NCBI GenBank assembly: GCA_903854475.1
Contig: CAINWP010000076.1
Coordinates: 1 to 58,111 of the forward strand
Direction: 5' to 3'
Source of the DNA: an uncultured Verrucomicrobiota bacterium
GTDB lineage: Bacteria > Verrucomicrobiota > Verrucomicrobiia > Limisphaerales > UBA9464
DNA: 58,111 bases
The notes below the pieces were generated by a model. The model did not search any database, was not told the origin of the DNA, and worked only from the letters and a program-made list of their open reading frames with translations. Positions 1 to 8,086 of this stretch are shown in pieces (the first letter of the stretch is position 1; every line of letters begins with the position of its first letter). The translations under genes were made by a program, and so were the position numbers.

Positions 1-234
1 GGCGCTTTCGGAGAAATCGCCCTACCTCGGAGATGCTCAGTTGAGGCTCAGTTTGTAGAAAGACCCAAGTGTGTAGCCCAATGACTTCCGTGGTAGGGAC
101 CGATCTCCGAGCGGTCCGTCCCCGTGGTACTGCCCGTCGAGATTGCCTGCCACGGACAGTACCGTATCCCCGTCCTGTTCGGCGGTCCGATCTCTGCGGA
201 CGTGGCGCTTTCGGAGAAATCGCCCTACCTCGGA
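1..234. repeat. Dispersed hairpin repeat, window-start copy
   Basis: A 31-bp block at 1-31 recurs at 204-234, and both copies recur inverted at 29368-29398 and 29560-29590. Each can fold into an imperfect hairpin: GGCG, a mismatch, TTTC, a GGA loop, GAAA, a mismatch, CGCC. A second block at 93-119 holds the inverted repeat GGACCG...CGGTCC and recurs inverted at 29411-29437 and 29603-29629. The stretch GTGTAGCCCAATGA at 71-84 resembles the complement of the tandem unit at 29228. I see no credible gene in 1-409; the open frames here only translate the repeat. It looks like a composite intergenic, REP-like element. Confidence 0.75.
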
Positions 235-409
235 GGTGCTTGGGTGAGGTGGGGGTTGGCGTCCCCGGCATCCCTCCAGTAGTAGATATTTTTAAGCTCC
301 GCAGCATTGTGTGGCCGTCAAGCCACCACCCCCTTTCCCACTGCAAAGAGCGAGGAACCCAAGGATTTGCGCTCGTTCCGGGCCAACCACCCGGTCATTA
401 TCACGGCCG

Positions 410-976
410 ATGACCAACCAGGATGCCCTCTCCCTGTTCCGGCAAACCGGTGCCCTACTAGACGGCCACTTTATCCTCCGCAGCGGCCTCCACAGCCGAC
501 AGTTCTTTCAGTGCGCTCTAGCCCTGCAGCAAATGCCTCTCGTGGAACGTTTTGGGGCTGCCTTGGCTGAAAAGGTGCGCTCCCTCGGGGTTGAGACCGT
601 CATCGCTCCGGCCATGGGTGGGCTCGTTATCGGTCAAGAGGTGGCTCGCCAACTGGGCTGCCGTTTCATCTTCGCCGAAAAAGAAAACGGCACGCTCGTT
701 TTGCGGCGCGGGTTCAAGATTCGACCCGGAGAACGGTGTCTGGTGGTTGAAGATGTGGTGACCAAAGGCGGACGGGCTCTCGAGACGGTTCAGATTGTCC
801 ATGGACTTCAAGGCTCCGTGGTGGGGGTGTCCATGGTGGTGGACCGTTCCGATGGCACCCTAGATCTGGGCGTTCCCTTGATCCCCCTAATCCGGCTCGA
901 TGTGGAAACCTTTGATCCCCTGAACTTGCCACCAGACCTCGCGGCCATTCCCGCAACCAAGCCCGGCAGCAAGTAA
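410..976 (+). CDS. pyrE: Orotate phosphoribosyltransferase
   Basis: This 188-residue protein should convert orotate and PRPP to orotidine 5'-phosphate in de novo pyrimidine synthesis, in the cytoplasm. The PRPP-binding loop VVEDVVTKGGR is at about residues 112-122, preceded by the conserved APAMGGLVIGQEVAR (about 66-80) and the FAEKENG segment (88-94), all typical of bacterial PyrE. The frame is open upstream to a GTG at 311, but the extra 33 residues are basic and unlike the family, so the ATG at 410 (MTNQDALSLF) is preferred. The length then matches the family. No clear Shine-Dalgarno precedes it. It stands alone, convergent with coaE. The pathway gene carA lies about 52 kb away in this window. 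Confidence 0.93.
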   Translation: MTNQDALSLFRQTGALLDGHFILRSGLHSRQFFQCALALQQMPLVERFGAALAEKVRSLGVETVIAPAMGGLVIGQEVARQLGCRFIFAEKENGTLVLRRGFKIRPGERCLVVEDVVTKGGRALETVQIVHGLQGSVVGVSMVVDRSDGTLDLGVPLIPLIRLDVETFDPLNLPPDLAAIPATKPGSK

Positions 977-1057
977 CGCCCGAGAGCCCACCCGGACTCC
1001 TCAGTCTGACGCATTCGGCCGGTCCAATTCAGGGCGACCACGGATATCCCACAGACT

Positions 1058-1642
1058 TCAGCACGATTTCAGCACGACTTGAATTTGTTGGTGGAGAACA
1101 TCGCGTCTGCCTTCGCTCCAAAGGCAATAGTCAGCGCGCTGCAGCTTGTCCGACATAGGCCACTGAGCCGCCAAGCGCTGGTCAATCATCTGATCGGTCC
1201 ATTGACGCTGGTGAAGGCGTTGCCTCTGCGTTTGCGGGGTGCAGCCCACGGCAACAATCACCTGAAAATGGGAGTCATATCCTTTTTCATAGAGCAATGG
1301 GATCACCACCGCACAGAGGCGATGATCGTGGAGGGCTTGCTCCCGGGTCCAAGCAGTCCATCCGTCATAAATTCGGGGATGCAAGATGGCTTCCAACTGC
1401 TGGAGGGCGGCGCTGTCTTCAAACACTCTTAGCCCCAATCGGGTGCGATCCAGATGGCCTTGAAAATCGAGAATACCCGACCCAAAAGCGGCAACGATTT
1501 CAGCTAAGGCAGGTTGGCCTGGTGTCACCAGTTCCCGGGCCACGACATCGGTGTCTAAGACAGGAATACCGAGCCGCTTGAGGTAATCAGAGGCCTCGGA
1601 TTTCCCTGCCCCGATTCCTCCAGTGAGTCCCATGGTGATCAT
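1058..1642 (-). CDS. coaE: Dephospho-CoA kinase
   Basis: This 194-residue protein should phosphorylate the 3'-hydroxyl of dephospho-CoA, the last step of coenzyme A synthesis. The P-loop GGIGAGKS lies at residues 8-15, followed by LGIPVLDTDVVARELVTPG (about 24-42), the conserved Asp-containing motif of CoaE, and the ILHPRI segment of the CoA-binding region. Length is normal for the family. Two ATGs compete, at 1642 and 1633; a GAG nine bases before the second makes 1633 equally likely. It is the last gene of the minus-strand run that begins with the PilM-like gene, 80 bases after a large secreted protein. This may be simple proximity. No terminator is visible in the 81-bp convergent gap to pyrE. 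Confidence 0.93.
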   Translation of the reverse strand: MITMGLTGGIGAGKSEASDYLKRLGIPVLDTDVVARELVTPGQPALAEIVAAFGSGILDFQGHLDRTRLGLRVFEDSAALQQLEAILHPRIYDGWTAWTREQALHDHRLCAVVIPLLYEKGYDSHFQVIVAVGCTPQTQRQRLHQRQWTDQMIDQRLAAQWPMSDKLQRADYCLWSEGRRDVLHQQIQVVLKSC

Positions 1643-1722
1643 CTCAAGAAAAGAGCGCTGGAGAACTTTGATTCTCCAGCGCCCAAAAACGATCGGAATC
1701 TAATCCGAAAGGATAATACCCA

Positions 1723-4700
1723 TCAGGGCTTGTAGAGGATGCGATAGGCCTTGGCCCCGGTCCCCTGATCGAGCGGATCATAGAACTTCAGCACCTTTGA
1801 AGCACCCGAAGTATTGGACATGCGACTCAAGCCACTCCAAGTGGAGTCCACCGCAGGCTCCTGCGCCAGAATTTGATACTCGGTATTGGCGGCTGCGTCC
1901 CAAGAGATCTCCAAATACGGCTTACCCTGAATCTCAATGGCCTTGGTGGTGACCACTGCTCCGGAGAATGGGGTGGCATCCAAGGCGTTGACCAGGCCGT
2001 CACCATCGGAATCGAGCGAAACAGAGTACCGAACCGCCCATGAGGCCTCGACCACGTAGCCATTGCCTACGGCCAACGAAATCGGTCCGCCATTGGCTCC
2101 ACTAATACGCACCAGACGCAAACGGCCACCGAGTGCGCCATCGAGAACTGGCCCGGAGAGTTCAATGCCGTTGACCGAAACGATGCTGTAGTAAATGCGT
2201 ATATTGCTGTTGATGCTCAGAGCCGACGCCAGACCCTCGGCATCGAACGTCTTGTTGGTTATGTTAATGAACTGGCCAAAGTCGCCATTCAGCTCCAAGC
2301 GTCTGGTGTAGAGGGCTCGCTCGCCCGATCCGGAAGGACGAATATCAGCGCGGCCATATTCGCCAATAGTGAGCACCAAGGCGCCGACAGCGGAGTTATT
2401 CACAAAGCCTGCAGCCTCAGTCCCGCGATCCAGACCCGGCCAGTCGACAAAGGCTGTCTGGAAGCGACCGGCACTGACAGATACGCTCATACCGCTCAGA
2501 TCGTTGGACGTCGCATTACCCGTCAACGTTACTCCGCCGGCCTCCAGAGCGAGCACATTACCAGCGGGGGCCACAAACTTGTCGCTGACGTTCAAGGTAA
2601 TCAGATTCGGGGTGCTGATGGCACCACCAGCACTGGCATTCAAATCCTTGGCAGTGATATTTAAACCGCCGCCGGCCACAATGCTATTGGTCCCCGCCAA
2701 CACGAGCGAATTCACCGCAAGGTCGATGACGTTGCCGCCCTCGATGCGCCCAGCATTGTGGAGAATGGCGGCACCCAATCCCATGTAACCCGAAGAGATG
2801 AGGGCCCCGGTGTTAGTGATGTAACTCAGGGCCGTGGTGGGTCCCACACCAAGTGCCACCCGCCCGCCGATGATTTCAGAGCTATTGGAGAGAGTCTTTA
2901 ACATCGGGAAGGTGCGGGAAGAGACCCCAAGAGTTCCGATCAATTCAAAGCTGCCTTGGTTAATCCAATTTTCTGTAACGGGAGCCACTTGTTCGCTGCC
3001 TAGCATCGAAGAGGCTCCCGAGAATCCATCCGGATAGGTCGTCGGGATCGCGTCCACTTCGGGCACTGTGTAACGCACTGGATCCACCGTTGTTAGATTG
3101 GTGGCTCGAAGCTTCAAGCCGACCAATTCGCCCGTGGTCTTCAACGGATCGATGTCCGCATCGATAATCATCACACGGAAGTGGGTATCTGCTCCCAAGA
3201 GCGTGGGCGTTGTGGTTCCGGTTCCAGCGGCTGGATCAACGGGCGCTGCGGCTGCGGCCGGATCAGGGAATTCGGCCGTGTTAGTCCAAGAGGTCACGAA
3301 CACTTTGATAGTACCGGTCAGATTCGGTTGTCCTACCGGGTTGAATCCGCGGTAGACAAGGGTTCCGTTGGTGGATCCAAAATCGTAGTTGGCATAGGGA
3401 GCCGCGATGCTTGTGTTGGCCGAGGAAGTTACATGCTTCGCCTGCAAGTTAACGATCCCATGAGCTCGGATGCGAGCGTCTTCGAGTTTGAGCGTGTCGG
3501 CTTTGACACGAACTCTGCCACCCAGATTCGTGGAGGAAGCAAACGGTGTTTGGGACTGATAGAAAGAGTACCAACCTCCAAAGTTACCCAGAGTACCACC
3601 CAACGAACCATTAGATAGGTTAGGAATCTGTGACGGCAATGAAGTAATGCCGAATGCATAAGCCATGTAATTTGTGATCCAGACCGTATTGGTGTAGGCC
3701 ACCCCATTGGTCAAGAGACCAAAGTATCCGGTAGTGAACAAGTCCCTAGTGAATGGGCTATTGGCACCGGAACGCGAATCGTTGAGGTACCTAGACAACA
3801 AATTGGACCGGGAAAGCGGATTCAGAGGGTCCAGTTCATTCCCAATATGAGTCCGGTCGGCCCGATTGAGAGGAATCGGGACTCCTACATTGCGGGAGAC
3901 CCGGATATTATAGGGAACGGCCGTCGACGGGGACCGCTGGTCCCATCCATAAATATTGGTGGGCGCGGTCGTGAAACTCTCAACAATATTAAGGCTCTCA
4001 AATTCCACAGAACCTTCGGTGTTGTTAGTGTTCAGATAACCCAAAGTCACAGTGAGGCCGCGGGTTCCGTCCACTCGGGCTGAAGCGAGAATATTCGGAT
4101 TCCGATTAATAATGAAGACGGCGTTGATCCGATTGTTGGTCGGAGTCAGTTGATTGGTCTGGACGTAAGCCAATGCAGGTACTGAGGGGAAACCCGCCGT
4201 TGTGATGCTGTCACCCGTCCAATTTGCAGGATTGGCGGTGGGGTCACCAGGCACCCGGTCTATCGAAGCCAGATAACTAATATCTATGTCCGCTAAAATA
4301 TTGGTAACCACGATTGAATTCGTCGCGGTGGGGTAGGTGGTCCTCACTGCCCTAGGGGTGGCAAACGACCCGAAATCTATTGCCGTATTCCAATAACCCC
4401 AGTAAAGGTTTTGGACTCCACCGGGGGTGTAGGCGACGTTGATATTGTTGTCGAGGAACGAAAACCGACTGTTCTCGGGCATCTCCCGGTTCAAGGTAGT
4501 CAGCGTGGAGCGGGTGAGATCTACCTGTTGACCGGCGGCAGAAAGGTCACCCCAAAACGAAACAGAGATGCGACCACGATTAATAATGTTCGTCGCGTTA
4601 AGAGACAAATAACCCCCATCACCGAAGGTGTAATTATGGCCCTCAGGATAGCCAAAGAGGAGTGAGGCGGTCCCAAGACCCTCGATGACTGCTCGATCTC

Positions 4701-5007
4701 CATTGAGAATGGTGGCGCTGGGTTGGCGAATACCTTTGGAATCCACCGTCAGGAAATCCATGCCGTACGTGGCTTCGATGGTCCCGAGGTTCGTATAGGT
4801 TAACGTGTTCCGCGTGGCGAATATATCGAACGTGTTGGCATTGAAAGTGCCGGTATTAACGAAGGAGATGGCGTCGATGGGTCGATCGACGGAATAATTG
4901 CCACCGTTATAAAAGTCGCCGGCCGACGCAACCAAAGCGCAAGTGAAGGCGACACAGAGGGATCTCACCATGGTGGTAAGGCTTTTGAAGAGGTTGAAGG
5001 TATTCAT
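1723..5007 (-). CDS. Large secreted repeat protein, probable beta-helix
   Basis: I do not recognise a named family. The 1094-residue protein starts with a signal peptide (hydrophobic MVRSLCVAFTCALVASAGD at about 13-31). It then reads as a long succession of short strands rich in Asn, Thr, Gly and Ser, with phrases such as INRGRISV, ITNTGALISSG and ILHNAGRIEGG, typical of filamentous-haemagglutinin-like or right-handed beta-helix surface proteins. An Ala-Pro-Gly linker sits near residue 590. Close to the C-terminus DSDGDGLVNALDA is a calcium-binding type-3 thrombospondin-like repeat, followed by a final ~65-residue module (LEISWDAAANTEYQIL...W...YRILYKP) related to the tail of the protein at 6477-8012. 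No outer-membrane barrel or PEP-CTERM is visible. It lies 8 bases after the upstream gene, so it is probably co-transcribed with the secretin operon. The role as a surface or adhesive protein is inference. Confidence 0.8.
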   Translation of the reverse strand: MNTFNLFKSLTTMVRSLCVAFTCALVASAGDFYNGGNYSVDRPIDAISFVNTGTFNANTFDIFATRNTLTYTNLGTIEATYGMDFLTVDSKGIRQPSATILNGDRAVIEGLGTASLLFGYPEGHNYTFGDGGYLSLNATNIINRGRISVSFWGDLSAAGQQVDLTRSTLTTLNREMPENSRFSFLDNNINVAYTPGGVQNLYWGYWNTAIDFGSFATPRAVRTTYPTATNSIVVTNILADIDISYLASIDRVPGDPTANPANWTGDSITTAGFPSVPALAYVQTNQLTPTNNRINAVFIINRNPNILASARVDGTRGLTVTLGYLNTNNTEGSVEFESLNIVESFTTAPTNIYGWDQRSPSTAVPYNIRVSRNVGVPIPLNRADRTHIGNELDPLNPLSRSNLLSRYLNDSRSGANSPFTRDLFTTGYFGLLTNGVAYTNTVWITNYMAYAFGITSLPSQIPNLSNGSLGGTLGNFGGWYSFYQSQTPFASSTNLGGRVRVKADTLKLEDARIRAHGIVNLQAKHVTSSANTSIAAPYANYDFGSTNGTLVYRGFNPVGQPNLTGTIKVFVTSWTNTAEFPDPAAAAAPVDPAAGTGTTTPTLLGADTHFRVMIIDADIDPLKTTGELVGLKLRATNLTTVDPVRYTVPEVDAIPTTYPDGFSGASSMLGSEQVAPVTENWINQGSFELIGTLGVSSRTFPMLKTLSNSSEIIGGRVALGVGPTTALSYITNTGALISSGYMGLGAAILHNAGRIEGGNVIDLAVNSLVLAGTNSIVAGGGLNITAKDLNASAGGAISTPNLITLNVSDKFVAPAGNVLALEAGGVTLTGNATSNDLSGMSVSVSAGRFQTAFVDWPGLDRGTEAAGFVNNSAVGALVLTIGEYGRADIRPSGSGERALYTRRLELNGDFGQFINITNKTFDAEGLASALSINSNIRIYYSIVSVNGIELSGPVLDGALGGRLRLVRISGANGGPISLAVGNGYVVEASWAVRYSVSLDSDGDGLVNALDATPFSGAVVTTKAIEIQGKPYLEISWDAAANTEYQILAQEPAVDSTWSGLSRMSNTSGASKVLKFYDPLDQGTGAKAYRILYKP

Positions 5008-5015
5008 CGGACGGT

Positions 5016-6473
5016 TCAGTTGCCCTTCAGGTAAAGAGCGGCAGCCTCGAGGTCAGCCAGTTTACTGCCAATAGGATAAATCACTGGGGGATTCGTGCTT
5101 CCGTCGAAAGAACCCCAGAGGCTTCCGGGTAGCCCGTCCTGTTCGTCCGTGTTACCGAAGTTCAAGGAGTAGACGCCCACCTTACTGAAGGTGAAGCCCG
5201 ATTGAGGTTCAATATTTCCTGGGCCCTCCGCATCGGGATCCAACGTGGCCCCTGTGTTGACGAAGGTCGGTTGCTCCAAGGCTCCGATAACGGGCACATA
5301 TAGGCCGGCGACGCCCAAATCACGAGCGCTGATTAAAATGTCGGGCCGAGTGAGAATTCGGCTCACCACCTGACGAATGACAACACCATTGGAACTGACG
5401 ACTTCCGGATAGGTGACGGCGGCCTGGCGGGCGTTCTGTCGGAGCACGGGATCTGTGTTCACTTTGACGAAGCGAACCCGATCCACACCGGCTCGGACCG
5501 CCAGATCCACCAATTGTAGTGTGTTGGTGGTGGTTGTGGTTCCAACCGCTGTGGTTCCTACTTGCCCGGTTGACCCGGCAATAGTCCACGGTGACTCCAA
5601 GCTGGCTGAGGCTCCACCCCCACCGGATATTGCACTCCCGCGGAAAGATCCCGCCGGGGCACCTTCGTAATTTCGATTGGCGGGATGGTACAAATAGCGA
5701 AGGCCGCCGGCGTCATCCCGCGTTAATCCGGTGAAGTAGCGTCCCACCAGACTCGTTGCCCGGCTCACACGGTCATCACTCGTCGTAAAGGGATTACCGC
5801 TGATAGTAGATGCAAGCGTCACGGTCGGATTTGCGGAATCCACCGGGACTTCTCGCGCATCATAAAACCACACAGTTCCGTCGCCATTGAAGATCTCGCG
5901 GATGACGTAAGAATAAAGGGTTCCGTTGACGTAGCGGGAAGGACGTCCTGAAACGGGATCGTAGTTAAAATTGACCACCGAATAGGACGGGGGGGGAGCT
6001 GGCGCATAACGAGCGCGGAGAGACCAGCACCAACGCTCCGGGGACGTCAGTCCGAGCGTCGCAAGAATCTGGGACATCATTTGGGTCTTGAGATCCACTA
6101 TACCCAGAGCACGGGCGGTTGGGTTGATGCCATCGGACTTGAGGGGGAATTCGTCGAGGCTTTGGCTGAACGCTGAAACATTGGTGAGGCTGTTGAATGA
6201 ATCAAACGCTGCGTCCAAGGCCAGTGCTCCTTCGGCACCGAAGAATTCCAAGAAAGATCCATCAATGCCGTAGGTGACCACCGGCGTACTGAGACGGTAT
6301 TCGTCACCGCGGAGGCGCGGACCACCATATTCCGCGCCACCATCTGCGATCTCATAACCCAACTCCGGAGTTTGCCATCCCGAGAAGGGCCCGAGCAGAG
6401 TAAATGCTTGGCCTGGCTCCGTTCCGAGCAGCAACAGGGCAACGATTTGGACGATGATATAGGTCGTGCGCAT
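5016..6473 (-). CDS. Secreted protein of unknown family, linked to the secretin operon
   Basis: A 485-residue protein with a signal peptide (MRTTYIIVQIVALLLLGTEPGQA, cleavage about residue 23). The mature part begins FTLLGPFSGWQTPELGY, has an acidic/aromatic patch with FLEFFGAEGALALDAAF (about 75-95) and a WCWSLRARY segment (about 148-156). A middle part reads VNFNYDPVSGRPSRYVNG and YSYVIREIFNGDGTVWFYDAREV, and a small Gly/Ala-rich linker is near residue 285. I cannot name a domain. The sequence looks like a globular periplasmic or surface protein with many beta strands. The gene starts 3 bases after the stop of the gene at 6477 and ends 8 bases before the next, so translational coupling within the secretin operon is likely. 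A role in the pilus/secretin system is inferred from position only. Confidence 0.8.
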   Translation of the reverse strand: MRTTYIIVQIVALLLLGTEPGQAFTLLGPFSGWQTPELGYEIADGGAEYGGPRLRGDEYRLSTPVVTYGIDGSFLEFFGAEGALALDAAFDSFNSLTNVSAFSQSLDEFPLKSDGINPTARALGIVDLKTQMMSQILATLGLTSPERWCWSLRARYAPAPPPSYSVVNFNYDPVSGRPSRYVNGTLYSYVIREIFNGDGTVWFYDAREVPVDSANPTVTLASTISGNPFTTSDDRVSRATSLVGRYFTGLTRDDAGGLRYLYHPANRNYEGAPAGSFRGSAISGGGGASASLESPWTIAGSTGQVGTTAVGTTTTTNTLQLVDLAVRAGVDRVRFVKVNTDPVLRQNARQAAVTYPEVVSSNGVVIRQVVSRILTRPDILISARDLGVAGLYVPVIGALEQPTFVNTGATLDPDAEGPGNIEPQSGFTFSKVGVYSLNFGNTDEQDGLPGSLWGSFDGSTNPPVIYPIGSKLADLEAAALYLKGN

Positions 6474-6476
6474 GGG

Positions 6477-8012
6477 TCAGCGATCGGATTGGACGCGGAA
6501 GTAGGACTGAGCAGCAGCGCCTCCATCGATGGACGCTGACTGGGTGGTTGAGGTGGCCGTCTGAGTGGCCTGAACCTCATTCCAGTGGATGAGATCTGTG
6601 GAGGATTCCAAGCGGTACTTGGCCCCGACCACCGTTTCCCACGAGAGGCGAAGCTTCTGGCGCGGAGTCACGGACACTTTTTTGAGATCGCGGGCCGACA
6701 AGTCAACGCCGGTGCTAATACCCGAAAAATCGCTCCAAATGGCCCGATATCCTGAGACGGTAGCGACCACGGTCGGAGCAAATTGATCGTTCTTGCGGGT
6801 TTGGTTGAGGATCATTTCTTCTCCAGCAACCAGTCCGTTGGCTGTGATGGCCTTAGCGGCAACACCCAAACCGGAACCGTCGGCCCCACGTGTGGACCAT
6901 ACAGCCAATGCTCCTTCAGGCCCGGACGAAAGTCGAACCCCGGTCTGATCGTAGGATCGATAATCGTTGAGGGTGATGGGGGACCCGACAACGACGCCCG
7001 TGTTGGCCACCGTCGCTGACCGGATATCCCATGCGGATTTGAACTCCAGATCAAACTCGGACCATCCGATGAGCAGCTTTCCAGTGGGTAAAGTCACCAT
7101 GGAAGGTCGGTCGCAGGGCGATGCGGCTCCGTTGACCCAAGTTGGTGATGTTGATTTGCCATCCGCCTGAATGATTTGAACGAATATATCGGAGTTGGCC
7201 TCACGACGGGTGGCTTGGCCACCGAGATTGAGCACATCGGCAGACGCCTGTTCAGCAACCCATGCAACAGCAAGGTCGCCATTGGGTAGAGCCGAGAGAG
7301 TCGGTGATCTATCCACAGCGGCCGAAGTTCCGAGGACCCGGCGTTCACTGGCGGGCGATCCGGAGGTCTTGAAGCGTTGCAAGTGGATCTTAGACGATAG
7401 CCCATCGGCGCCGCTCGATTGCCAGGCCATGGCAAAGCCACCGCCCGGGATTTCCGTCATCGTCGGCGATCCATGGCTACCAATTGAGTCAGAGAGAGCT
7501 ACTACCCATTCGTCACCTTGAGGCACACCGGTGCGGGACAAGCGACGCGCATGGATGGATTGCTTTCCGGGCTTGCCTGATTGCCACGCCACAACCGCCG
7601 AACCATCGGCTAAGGCCAAAACAACGGGGTTCTCCTGGTCGAACAGAGCCTGTTGATTGACCCGAAGGATCTGAGGACTGGCCGACCCGGTCTGCAAGTT
7701 GTAGACACGCGATCCGATGCCGAGCCCATCACCGTCGATGGCGTTGTCTTGCCAAGCCACAAACGCAACCGATCCGTTGGCGGCCACGGAGGCATTGACT
7801 TGATCGCCCACCAGACCCAGGGGCGAGGTGCCGTTGGGAAGGATTCGCACCTCGGATCCGAGCAATTCGACGGTAGCCGGAGCTACTTCCTGAATTGTCA
7901 GTCGCGGCGCTCTGGAGAGGACCCCTTGCCCCAGGCTCGATCCGGACAGACCGATGAGTGCTGCAAGCCCCATCAGCGTCCACGATGATCGGCAGTTTCG
8001 AATTTGGTTCAT
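6477..8012 (-). CDS. Secreted VAWQ-repeat beta-propeller-like protein
   Basis: A 511-residue protein with a signal peptide (hydrophobic LMGLAALIGLSGSSLGQ at about 13-29). The body repeats a motif of the form 'xxVAWxx..DGxGxxIxxRxx...' (VAFVAWQDNAIDGDGLGIG, AVVAWQSGKPGKQSIHARR, FAMAWQSSGADGLSSKI, LAVAWVAEQ, LLIGWSEFD, LAVWSTRGADGSGLG, RAIWSDFSG) about every 50 residues, suggesting a bladed beta-propeller. The last ~60 residues (LRLSWETVVGAKYRLESS, then W and YFRVQ) form the C-terminal module common in verrucomicrobial secreted proteins. It follows the secretin gene by 74 bases and precedes the next gene by 3, placing it in the pilus/secretin transcription unit. The ligand and function are unknown. 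Confidence 0.8.
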   Translation of the reverse strand: MNQIRNCRSSWTLMGLAALIGLSGSSLGQGVLSRAPRLTIQEVAPATVELLGSEVRILPNGTSPLGLVGDQVNASVAANGSVAFVAWQDNAIDGDGLGIGSRVYNLQTGSASPQILRVNQQALFDQENPVVLALADGSAVVAWQSGKPGKQSIHARRLSRTGVPQGDEWVVALSDSIGSHGSPTMTEIPGGGFAMAWQSSGADGLSSKIHLQRFKTSGSPASERRVLGTSAAVDRSPTLSALPNGDLAVAWVAEQASADVLNLGGQATRREANSDIFVQIIQADGKSTSPTWVNGAASPCDRPSMVTLPTGKLLIGWSEFDLEFKSAWDIRSATVANTGVVVGSPITLNDYRSYDQTGVRLSSGPEGALAVWSTRGADGSGLGVAAKAITANGLVAGEEMILNQTRKNDQFAPTVVATVSGYRAIWSDFSGISTGVDLSARDLKKVSVTPRQKLRLSWETVVGAKYRLESSTDLIHWNEVQATQTATSTTQSASIDGGAAAQSYFRVQSDR

Positions 8013-8086
8013 GGATGGTTTGCCAGAAGACTGGTGAGACCTCTAGGCAGTTCAATCATTCCACCGGCTATAACTTTGCAGCTGGC

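Noticed and set aside
69-413. A 114-residue open frame upstream of pyrE
   Set aside because: Its sequence is a translation of the dispersed repeat and recurs, inverted, at 29 kb.
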